Source: Teratosphaeria epicoccoides (taxonomy: Eukaryota; Ascomycota; Dothideomycetes; Mycosphaerellales; Teratosphaeriaceae). From it: a DNA stretch of 64,000 bases. The translations under genes and the position numbers were made by a program. This document shows, one piece after another, positions 1-9,022 of the stretch. The notes below the pieces were generated by a model. The model was not told the DNA's origin and did not search any database. It worked only from the letters and a program-made list of their open reading frames with translations. The stretch is from NCBI GenBank assembly GCA_021401465.1, contig JADDMT010000076.1, positions 1 to 64,000 of the forward strand, given 5' to 3'. Within the stretch, counting starts at the first letter, position 1. The number at the start of each line of letters is the position of its first letter.

Positions 1-60
1 CAAGAGAAACCCCGCACTAATGAGGTAGCTTAGGGACGAGCTAGACTAAGAGGGGGATAG
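1..60 (+). mobile_element. 3' internal end of a gypsy element, with polypurine tract
   Basis: These 60 bases are repeated almost exactly at 2717-2776, and in both places they run straight into an LTR that starts TGTCAT. The last bases, aagagggggatag, are purine rich and fit the polypurine tract that primes plus-strand DNA synthesis. The window therefore opens inside the 3' end of one retroelement copy, whose body lies outside. The repeat is seen directly; the polypurine role is inferred from its position. Confidence 0.75.
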
Positions 61-521
61 TGTCATGAGTGTCAGGAGTACTGTCCGGAGTACTATAGGA
101 TACAGGATCATGTAGGTCCTAAGTGCTTTGAGTCATAGGCACAGTCATGGAAGAAAGGATCTGTCACGTGAGGACAGATCCCCGGATCTGTAGGGTTAGT
201 CTACAGATCCATAGGCTTGCAAGGAAGAAGGGATCTGTCACGTGATGACAGACCCTTAGATCTGTGGGGTTAGTCCACAGATCTACAGACACGGATCTGT
301 CAGGTCTGTCGACAGATCTAACAGAGCTGCTCTGTCGCTCTCTAGTATATAGGGATAGCTTTAGGACAGGTAGTTAGGAGCTTCGTGCTTAATCTTAATT
401 CAATCCTCTCTTGCTTAGAGGAGAGTCAGTTACAAGGTTAACTGCCATTGTCGATATTCTTCACAGCTCCCGAGTCTAACACCTGGTCACCTTCCTGCTA
501 TCGGCACCTACCCTTATGACA
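61..521 (+). repeat. LTR copy L1 (gypsy element), direct orientation
   Basis: This 461-bp LTR is bounded by the inverted ends TGTCAT and ATGACA. It matches 2777-3266 along its whole length, apart from about 29 extra bases there. It holds two CACGTG-centred imperfect palindromes (156-180 and 230-255), two further palindromes with GGGTTAG-like loops, and a TATATA motif near 345 that may be the U3 promoter. Compared with L2 it is the less mutated copy. It is shared by the element ending at position 60 and the truncated element that follows, so it could be the product of LTR-LTR recombination. Confidence 0.85.
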
Positions 522-543
522 ACTTAGCCGCCAGACGGACTAC

Positions 544-2031
544 ATGAAGGGCGTGAAGCGGGAGAAACATGCTATTCTCCAGGAAAATAGCGATGGCACG
601 CTAGGAGTCAACCGACTCGCGGCCACGACTGTTACATGGACTAGTGGGTTTCAGGACGACCTGAAGAACGCCCTAATCCATGACCTAACCGCACTCGCTG
701 TCCGCGACGACATTGATGGACAGGAGGATTAGGAAGACGAAGACGGAATCCTTCTGTTTTAAGGATTAGTATACGTGCTAACGTCTTTACGATCGGAACT
801 ACTATGCCTCCGACACGACGTACCTCAGGCAGGACACCCGGGAGTGTCTAAAATGAAGCAAATTCTCCGACAAGAATATTACTTCCCTAGGATGAGCAAG
901 GCAATCGAGGACTACGTCCGTCAATGTGTGACTTGCTAACGAAGTAAGCACGACCGTCATAGACTGTATAGGCTACTACGACTACTAAAGGTACCTTAAC
1001 GGCCATAGGAATCGCTCGCTATGGATTTTATCGTTAAACTACCTTAGTCGAGAGAACCCGCGACTAATGAGTTCTTCGACGGGATCATGGTAGTAGTCGA
1101 CCGATTCACTAAGTTCGGGAAGTTTATCCCTTACCGCGAAGACTTCAAGACTGAAGATATCGCGCATGTCTTCATTAAATGGGTAGTGGCATTACACGGC
1201 ATGCTACAGGACCTAGTAACAGATCGAGGATCCGTGTTTACCTCCAACTTCTGGAGAGCCCTGATGAGACAATTCCAGGTCAAACATCGATTAAGTACTT
1301 CCTTCTACCCTTAGACGGATAGACAGACAGAACGCCTAAATCAGACGTTAGAATAGTACCTTCGATCCTATGTTAATAGGGACCAGAACAACTAGGTAGA
1401 GTTGTTGCTAATGGCACAGCTCGCGTATAATAGTACGCTAGCAGAGTCGACAGGACTCTCGCCATTTCAGATGGCGTATGGATCAGCTATGGAAGACATT
1501 CTAGACGTCTTAGCTAGTGATCCGAACCTAGCAGCACTCGGACGAGTAGAACATCTACGCCGACTGCAAACAGAAGCACGACTCGACCTGCAGTTCTATT
1601 AGCAGAACATGGCACGGTACGCGAATCGTAAGAGAATTGAGGGACTAATTCTAAAGGAGGGGGACAAGGTGTATCTCCTCTGCTGTCACATCAAATCGGA
1701 CAAACCGAGTAAAAAACTAGACGCTGTAAAACTAGGACCATTTAGGATCAAGGCCAAGACAGGACCAGTCAATTTTGAATTACAGCTACCCGAGCAGATG
1801 AGAATACACCCTGTGTTCTATGTCTCTCTGCTAGAACAAGTAGCGCCAGACGCCGCACTGCAATCAGAACCCTTACCACTTGACCCTGAAGTGGAAGAAC
1901 CGGAGTACTCTGTCGAAAGGATTATCGACACTCGCTGGCGGGACGGACAGCGACAGTACTTAGTAAAATGGGAAGGATATGGGAGTACCGAGAACACCTG
2001 GGAACCCCTAGAACACCTGCGAAACTGTTAG
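544..2031 (+). pseudogene. Gypsy pol fragment: integrase and chromodomain, multiply stopped
   Basis: One reading frame runs through the whole stretch without a frameshift but carries ten premature stops, at 730, 760, 937, 997, 1006, 1045, 1312, 1354, 1393 and 1600. Translation across them gives an HHCC zinc finger (about 808-940; GHPGVSK, YVRQCVTC), then an integrase core with the catalytic Asp contexts VVVDRFTKFGKF and LVTDRGSVFT, then the usual QTERLNQTLE and MAQLAYN blocks. A GPF-like module follows, and a chromodomain at about 1905-2025 (YLVKWEGYGSTENTWEP). Several stops are TAG where the family has CAG or TGG, as expected when CpA is changed to TpA. The element cannot encode a working integrase. 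Confidence 0.9.
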
Positions 2032-2145
2032 CAAAAGATACGAAGTTTCGAGAAAGGAACGAACCTAGGAAGAAGATCCTAAGCCACGACTAGACTCCTG
2101 CGGGACGCTGTCGACCGGCTCGGCTATCACGCCATCCAGGAAACC

Positions 2146-2700
2146 CTAATATGAGGAGTTAGCGAAACCCTCTATTACGCTCCATGTCGTAGGACTAAGA
2201 GCGAGACCCGCGGAAGGATCTAGGTCAAGAAGAAACCCGGCCTGCGCAAGAGCTTGTTCCTCGGCCTCCTCCTCCCTGATCTCGCGCTCCTCGAGAGCGC
2301 GACCATCTTCGACCTCCTGGTCGACTACGTCTAACTGTTTTCGAAGACGCATCTCCTTCGCATGCGCCTCTAGCATCTTCTGCGAAGCTTCGGCTAGGAC
2401 TACCTTCGCACGATCGAGATCGGTAATTAGTCTTTTCCGCTAATCGCCTAACTTCTTCCATTCGACCTCTGTCACCTTCGCGTCGCAACTCCGACAGTTA
2501 CTGAAGTGACATTGCGAACATTTCCCCGAGGAAATGTGTACCCGACAGACGAGCTTTAGCTCTTGACACCGAGTACAGGACTTCATGCTGTCCTAGCCCT
2601 GACGATGGATTCGATTCGCGCGGCGTTTGCGTTTCTGCGTTGAAGGGGCGTCAGTGTCTAGAATGACACAAGGCAGTGATGTGGAAAGAGAAGACATCAT
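2146..2700 (-). pseudogene. Antisense ORF in the retroelement 3' end: CxxC plus coiled coil
   Basis: On the minus strand a 185-codon frame starts at an ATG at 2700 and ends at 2146, interrupted only by TAG codons at 2593-2595 and 2440-2442. The predicted protein has a basic segment (TQKRKRRANR), then Cys pairs (MKSCTRC, KCSQC, NCRSC), then a charged heptad-rich stretch (MRLRKQLDVVDQEVEDG) and an acidic tail. From memory, similar orphan ORFs with CxxC pairs and a coiled coil are common in fungal genomes near gypsy elements; I could not check this. The layout is nucleic-acid-binding in style. Both stops fit RIP (CAG to TAG on the coding strand). Whether it was ever expressed is unknown. Confidence 0.55.
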
Positions 2701-2776
2701 AGTTTAAAAGAAGAAACAAGAGAAACCCCGCACTAATGAGGTAGCTTAGGGACGAGCTAGACTAAGAGGGGGATAG

Positions 2777-3266
2777 TGTCATGAGTGTCAGGAGTACTGT
2801 CTAGAGTACTATAGGATATAGGATCATGTAGGTCCTAAGTGCTATGAGTCATAGTACCGTCATAGGAGTACTATAAGTCATAGGCATAGTCATAGAAGAA
2901 AGGATCTGTCACGTGAGGACAGATCCCCGGATCTGTAGGGTTAGTCTACAGATCCATAGGCTTGTAAGGAAGAAGGGATCTGTCACGTGATAACAGACCC
3001 TTAGATCTGTAGGGTTAGTCCATAGATCTACAGACACGGATCTGTCGGGTCTGTCGACAGATCTAACAGAGCTGCTCTGTCGCTCTCTAGTATATAGGGA
3101 TAGCTTTAGGATAGGCAGTTAGGAGCTTTGTGCTCAATCTTAATTCAATCCTCTCTTGCTTAGAGGAGAGTCAGTTACAAGGTTAACTACTATTGTCGAT
3201 ATTCTTCACAGCTCCCGAGTCTAACACCTAGTCACCTTCCTGCTATCGGCACCTACCCTTATGACA
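2777..3266 (+). repeat. LTR copy L2, direct orientation
   Basis: This 490-bp LTR follows the repeated polypurine tract and has the same TGTCAT/ATGACA ends as L1. Against L1 it carries an extra segment of about 29 bp near 2840-2870, and many single changes of CA to TA or TG to TA: for example atacagg to atatagg, ccacag to ccatag, gacagg to gatagg, acctgg to acctag. This is the RIP pattern. Its 3' end abuts an inverted LTR copy. Confidence 0.85.
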
Positions 3267-3741
3267 GTAGGTGCCGATAGCAGGAAGGTAACTAGGTGTT
3301 AGACTCGCAGAGCTGTGAAGAATATCGACAATAGCAGTTAACCTTGTAACTAACTATCCCCTAGGGAAAGGGAATTTAAGAATTAAGCACAAAGCTCCTA
3401 ACTACCTGTCCTAAAGCTAGCCCTATATACTAGAGAGACAGAGCAGCTCTGTTAGATCTGTCGACAGACCTAATAGATCCGTGTCTATAGATCTGTAGAC
3501 TAACCCTACAGATCTAAGGGTCTGTCATCCCGTGACAGATCCCTTCTTCCTTGTAGGCCTATAGATCTGTAGACTAACCCTACAGATCTAGGGATCTATC
3601 CTCACGTGACAGATCCTTTCTCCTATGACTATGCCTATGACTCATAGTACTCCTATGATAGTACTATGACTCATAGTACTTAGGACCCTTACGATCCTGT
3701 ATCCTATAGTACTCCGGACAGTACTCCTGACACCTATGACA
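3267..3741 (-). repeat. LTR copy L3, inverted
   Basis: This is the reverse complement of the same LTR family. It starts at gtaggtgccgatagc (complement of the LTR 3' end, lacking the terminal 10 bases) and ends at cacctatgaca. It forms a long imperfect inverted repeat with L2. A central part (around 3345-3385) does not match L1/L2, so L3 comes from a diverged copy rather than a simple inversion of L2. It is TA-rich. Confidence 0.8.
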
Positions 3742-4095
3742 CTAACTAATCCTCCTAGAGGAGAGGATTAAATTAAATTAAGCATAAAGCTCCTAACTAC
3801 CTATCCTGAAGCTATCCCTATATACTAGAGAGAGACAGGGTAGCTCTGTCAGATCTATTAACAGACCTGTTAGACCTATGTCTATAGATCTGTAGACTAA
3901 CCCTACAGATCCTAGGGTTTATCCTTACCTAATAGATCCTTTCTCCTATGTAGGCCTATAGATCTATAGACTAACCCTATAGATCTAGGTGTCTATTCTC
4001 ACGTAACAGATCCTTTCTCCTATGACTATGCTATAACTTAGGCCCTTAGGACACTCATGATCCTGTGACTCATAGTACTCCTAACACTCATGACA
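3742..4095 (-). repeat. LTR copy L4, inverted and partial
   Basis: A second inverted LTR copy begins near 3742 with a segment matching the LTR middle (aagcataaagctcctaac) and runs through the TATA region and the GGATCTGT-type palindromes to the end motif cactcatgaca at 4095. It lacks the LTR 3' third. Many of its palindrome arms have become TA-rich (for example ctatagatctatagac). No clear target-site duplication can be seen beside it. Confidence 0.7.
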
Positions 4096-5300
4096 TATAG
4101 TAAGGGACATACTAGCACGGGCCTAGGAGCGCCCCTATAATAGCTTGGATTGTAATGAGTAGGAGTGAAGTAAAGTAAAGTAAAGTGAATTTAGACAAGT
4201 AAAGTAGAGTTTAGATACTAGGCAGGCCTAGTTAGGGGCTAGGCTTTATGTACTAGAGAATAACGAGCGTAAGAAGTGAAATAGAGTAGAATTAGGCAAG
4301 TGAAGTAGAGTTAGGAAGCTATGTCGGCGTAGCTGTAATCTAGGCTTTATGTGCTAGAAGAAAACTAACAGACTTAGGTATAACGCTACTACTCTCTAGC
4401 TAGCTTTGTCTAAATCTAGACGCAAAATGCAGGGGAAATCTCGCATTTCCCTAGGTTCCTTGCTATTCTGCGTAGGGGAGGGACAAACGACATGAAGGAG
4501 GGTAAGGGGGGGGGGGGGGGGGGGGGTGGGGGTAATATAAAGGGCGAGGCCCTAAGTCCTTAGTATAGGCTAAGGCCTATACGCGACCCCTATGCGTAAC
4601 CCTAGACCCTAGAGCGCGATCCTAGACCCTAGACAAGGCTGGCTATAAAGGACCGGACAACTAGCAGATAGTCTCTCTCTCTCTTATTGTACTTGTTAAA
4701 TACTACATAAACCCCTATATACATACTGTTTACCTATAACACTAACTATCCTATATGTATGTTAAAAGTGCATGTATAGGTTCTCCCTGCCATAATGCAG
4801 AGTATTACCTTTGTCATACTTACTATGTAATAGTAGTATAAGTCGCTACTCTTCCCTTTCCCCTTCCTCTTAATTAAGCTTCTTCTTATAGCTAAGGGTA
4901 ATATGTTGCTACTATAACATTCTGCGGCTTATGTTATATCCATTCGCAGATAATACATCTAGTATCTCCTTGTTAGTAGACCGCTAGTACTAGTGTTAGT
5001 ACTCTATAAGGTAGTTAACCTTTACTACGACTTTGCCTCTAATATAAGGTACATATTTGCAGAAGCCCTAATCATTAAGCCGCCTTGCAAGGCAACTGCA
5101 ACTAATAATCGTCTATTCTTCCTGCATGATAGTCTCCTAGATATTAACATAGCAGACGCTAATAGCTATAGCTTGCTACACATACTTGTGTTAGTGCAGC
5201 TAGTCGATTACCTGAGGTAGCATGGTGAAAACAACAACGATATTAGTGCTGATAGATTATTGTTGATAGGTATATAGGCCTATATATAGGTGTTAGAAGG
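4096..5300. repeat. TA-rich degenerate island with short simple repeats
   Basis: No gene is seen here. The stretch is rich in TA dinucleotides like the LTRs before it. It contains a (taaag)n run near 4165-4190, two related segments with gtaaagtagagtttag and gaagtagagttagg near 4200-4320, a run of 21 G at 4506-4526, and (ct)n near 4670-4685. A 75-codon open frame at 4993-5220 matches nothing I know and is probably chance. It is best read as old RIP-altered repeat sequence at the edge of the gene-rich DNA. Confidence 0.6.
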
Positions 5301-6311
5301 TCGATTCTTGATGTGGCCGTAAGCCAAGAACACCCCTCATGTGGAATTGGCACATTTAGACCGCCGTCGGCCCGCCCAGACGAAACGTGCTGCTGCCCAC
5401 CTCGTGCTCGCATACATGTATATTACACGTGCCTTACCTTAACCCGCTTGCACATCCGAGAAACGTAGCTCGTGGATTTCCGGTTTTCAGGCATTCTGCT
5501 TCGTCAACTCTGAGCATACTGTATACTGCTGTTACTTATCTCCTGGCCACAAATTGCAACAAATTCTCTAGACATCCTGGTCTCCCAACCCTACCTACAT
5601 ACAGCCTCCCACCTGCCGCAACAGCTTTGCCGCAGCGCCGCAAGGCGTCTTGCTTCACTTCCGCGCCGCAGTTCCGCGCGGTCGCACGCAGCTTCCAAGC
5701 ACCAGGCAAAACCCCCGACACTCGACTAAGCGGCCCTCCGCCGGCGTCGCTGTGGACCCCGTCAGACCACTCGCAACCCTCCAGAACACCTCGGGCCCCG
5801 GCTGCTGGGATTGAAACACCTTCGGCCTTCGGCTGTACGACGTGAGGGCCCTATCCGCGTGCGGTTGACTCGCTCAGTGGTCGAGACGGTCTCGGGCGCC
5901 CAGAACTGAATGTGCGGCTGTCTGGAACGTCGGGTGCAGGGCCAGGCTTGCAAGTGCCGATCGATCAGAGTAAGACGGCAGAGAGGATCAGCTGCCCTTG
6001 GACACGGATAGGTCAGATCCCCGTGCTCATCACTGTGTCACAGAGGCCTCACCACTGTTCTCTGGGCATTCTTTAACCAGCATCGATACGGAAAGTATTG
6101 GCAGACCTTGGCAAGAAGGACGGAATTGGACATTCCCTGACAGTAGCACAGTCAGGGTCGAGCAATGTCGCGTTGGGTGAGGAGACTCTCATAACTGGCA
6201 TCAAGAGCTCCCTACAGCTAGGCACAGCTACCAATCACGTCGGCCGGAGCCCGCACCTGATCCTGATCTGCCTGTACCCAACGGCATTCCCAGAAAGAGC
6301 GCGCAGCGGTG
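5301..6311. other. Upstream region of the YANK-like kinase
   Basis: Base composition changes here from TA-rich to the GC-balanced state of the gene space. Open frames exist (for example 5387-5845), but they have no recognisable domain and no conserved-looking start, so I treat the stretch as promoter and 5' leader of the kinase that begins at 6312. Confidence 0.5.
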
Positions 6312-8178
6312 ATGGGCAACTCCAGTGGCAAGCCCGTGGTGCTGACCGACGAGGTTAATCTGAATCACTTTCGTCTGCTGCGGGTGGTGGGCAAAGGAGC
6401 TTTTGGAAAGGTCCGCATCGTGGAGAGGAAGGACTCCGGCTTGACATTTGCCCTGAAATACATACGGAAGGATGAGGTGGTGCGGAGCGAAAGCGTGCGG
6501 AATATAATACGGGAACGCAGAATGCTGGAGCACTTGAACCACCCGTTTTTGTGCAATCTGCGGTATAGCTTCCAGGATATGGAGTACCTGTGAGTTGATC
6601 ATGCCACGATTCGAGGTCCCTCTATGCTGATGTCTGGGCAGATACCTTGTGGTTGATCTTATGAACGGCGGCGATCTGCGCTTTCATATCACACGCAAGA
6701 CGTTCACGGAGGAGGCAGTGCGATTCTGGATAGCAGAGCTCGGGTGTGCTCTGCGTTATGTCCATGGTCAAGGCATTGTGCATCGTGACATCAAGCCCGA
6801 CAACGTGCTGCTGGACTCAGAAGGCCACGTACATCTTGCGGACTTCAATGTCGCTTCTGACTACACACCAAGCAAGCCGCTTACCAGCAAATCCGGCACT
6901 TTGGCCTATCTCGCCCCCGAAGTCTACTTAGGGAGAGGATATGCCAGTGAGGTGGACTGGTGGTCGCTAGGCGTGCTTTTCTACGAGTGCATATACAACA
7001 AGCGGCCGTTCGAAGCCAGCCATCACGAAGCACTTGCACAATCCATTGTCAAGGCCGACCCTCCATTCCCGGTTACGAGCCCGCCTGTTTCAATGCCATG
7101 TCTGCATGCCATTAGCTCGCTACTGGAGAAGGACAAGTCAAGGCGGATCGGTGCCTCAGGCTTCCACACATTCACTGACAATCCATTTTTCCGGGAGATT
7201 GACTTTGAGGCATTGGAGCGGAAAGAAATCGAGCCAGTGTTCTGCCCATCCAGTGAGAAGACCAACTTCGACGCAACATATGACCTGGAAGAGCTGCTAC
7301 TGGAGGAAGCACCGCTTGAGGCGCGTGCACGCAAGCAAAAGCCCCGTGCTGAACTCAGAGAGGATGCGACGCAGCAAGAGATTCGAGCGGACGAGCTTCA
7401 CAGGATGATAGAAACTTTGTTCGAGCCCTTCAACTACACCGTCTTGCCGGATAGCAGGACGCCGGTGTCACTGACCGCTGCGGCTGCGAGTGCGCCATGT
7501 CCAAGAGGATTCGCAAAGAGCGAGACACGCGCATCTCTCGAGCATCCCTCGGGTCATTCGCGGCGGGAAGAGCACCATCGCACTGCTAAGCCTCGATCAA
7601 TACCGTCAAGATCACAAACGCCGGGCAGTGGATCTCGATCAGGACACTCGGCTGATGGTTCGCCACCATTGCCAGCTACCGCCATATCTGCCAATTACGC
7701 GGTGCATCCGAACAAGCACGGCGAGTACTTTGCGCAAGGATCAACCCCTCGAGAGCCACCAACTTCACACCCGCAGCAGGACGATGAGTTCCGACGAACG
7801 CCGACGGTGCGGTACGAGGCAGCGACGACTGGCGCAAAGCCCTCGACTTCCCTGTCGGCGACTCCGCCCGGTGAGCCTGGTCAAGAGCAGCCAGGGCGAC
7901 AGCAGCAACATCGACCGAAGGGCAGCACGCGCAGTGTCTCTACAGGTGGCGGCGTTCAGGTCGTGCTCAATGAACAAGGCAGCTGGACTGACATGGCAAC
8001 ATCGAGACCGGGCATCGAGCAGAGGACCGAAGATGGACCGGGCAAAAACGACAAGCCGGCCGGTGTTCTTGGGTTCTTGGGGAGGAAAAAGGGCAGAGAT
8101 CGTAGTCCGAAATCGAAACAGAGGGAGAGAGGTGTGCTTGGGAAAGAAGGCGCGAGGGTGGTAATTAGTTCTGGGTAG
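6312..8178 (+). CDS. YANK (STK32)-like AGC serine/threonine kinase
   Basis: Exons 6312-6589 and 6642-8178; the 52-bp intron is gtgagt...gggcag. The product is 604 aa. The start MGNSSGK is a good N-myristoylation signal and matches how this fungal family begins. Kinase motifs in order: glycine loop GKGAFGKV, ALKYIRK (Lys), HRDIKPDN (catalytic loop), DFNVA in place of DFG, APE, and YASEVDWWSLGV. The DFN variant is a known trait of the YANK group. An AGC-type tail follows (FREIDFEALERKEIEPVF). The last 250 or so residues are low-complexity and Ser/Pro-rich, ending in a basic patch near FLGRKKGRDRSPKSK. The related S. pombe kinase is Ppk33. Its substrates are not clear. Confidence 0.88.
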
Positions 8179-9022
8179 GACCACGTTGCCGAATACGAAC
8201 TGGCGGAACGTGAGCAGAATGTGGCGCAACACCACACAGTCAGAGTGGGAGACCGTGGACGCCCATCAAGGTATCGATTGCGGAGACGTCACCGCCACAC
8301 CACACAGCATGCATGTTTGGTGAGCTTCGCCGATCGCCCCACTAATCTGGACAAGTCGGACAAGCGCCACACAACTCCTGTGCATATGGGTCGGCGTCCG
8401 TTTTTATGATGATGTTCATCCTAGGGTTTGGTTGTATTTGAAGCAGCATCAGGATACCACAATCAATTCCTCGTTAGCATGGTCGGCCTTCTATCAGGGG
8501 CTGGGCGGCGGCAGCATGGGGCTGGCCCGGTGGTTTTGACGAGCGTTGCATCCTGCGTCCTGCGAGCATTGCGGTCGTTGGCGAGGCGCGCAGGGATTCC
8601 GGGTGCTTTTGAGCTCGACAGAGACTTCCTTGGAGAAGCGCCGCGGCTGCAGATGTAAGATTACCAGACAGACGTATGTGATATATGAGTGCCGCCGATC
8701 CACATGCACGCTGGATTCTTGTGATTGCGAGTACCACTTCCAACCTATCGAGGCTTTCGGCGCTCTCACTCGATGCTTTGTTTTTGCCCGCTGACTTGCT
8801 GAATCTTACATTTCATGCCTTCTTGGCCTCGCCGAACCATCTGGGCGCCTCATATGCAAGTTAAATTTCGAGTCCTGTCCCCAGCACAAAAAGCGCCCAT
8901 ACCTGGAGCAAACCTAAGTCGCTAGGAACGCTATCAAATTCCAAATATATGTCTCCCGATTCTCCAATGCTTTCATATCTTTGAAAGTACCAGCGTCGCA
9001 AGTCATCAGTCATCCTCAAATC
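8179..9022. other. Convergent intergenic region, no gene seen
   Basis: This lies between the kinase 3' end and the 3' end of the DOA4-like gene on the other strand. Short overlapping frames on both strands lack domains and are taken as chance. It should hold both terminators. Confidence 0.5.

Larger units (their letters stand above)
522..2776 (+). mobile_element. Truncated Ty3/gypsy chromovirus internal region
   Basis: This 2.25-kb segment between two direct LTRs keeps only the 3' part of a gypsy pol gene: the region after RNase H, the integrase zinc finger and core, and a C-terminal chromodomain. Gag, protease, reverse transcriptase and most of RNase H are absent, although an LTR sits directly upstream, so about half or more of a normal internal region has been lost. 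No obvious primer binding site follows L1. Beyond the chromodomain stop at 2031 lies about 700 bp holding an antisense ORF and then the polypurine tract. The domain order is the usual one for chromoviruses, which target heterochromatin through the chromodomain. Confidence 0.85.

Noticed and set aside
2225..2488. Second minus-strand frame over the antisense retroelement ORF
   Set aside because: It is the out-of-phase shadow of the 2146-2700 frame, which alone carries the Cys pairs and coiled coil.
4993..5220. 75-codon frame in the TA-rich island
   Set aside because: Composition follows the TA bias of the island; no transposase or other motif seen.
5387..5845. 152-codon plus-strand frame upstream of the kinase
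   Set aside because: No domain, odd composition, and overlapping minus-strand frames of equal quality; more likely leader or promoter sequence.
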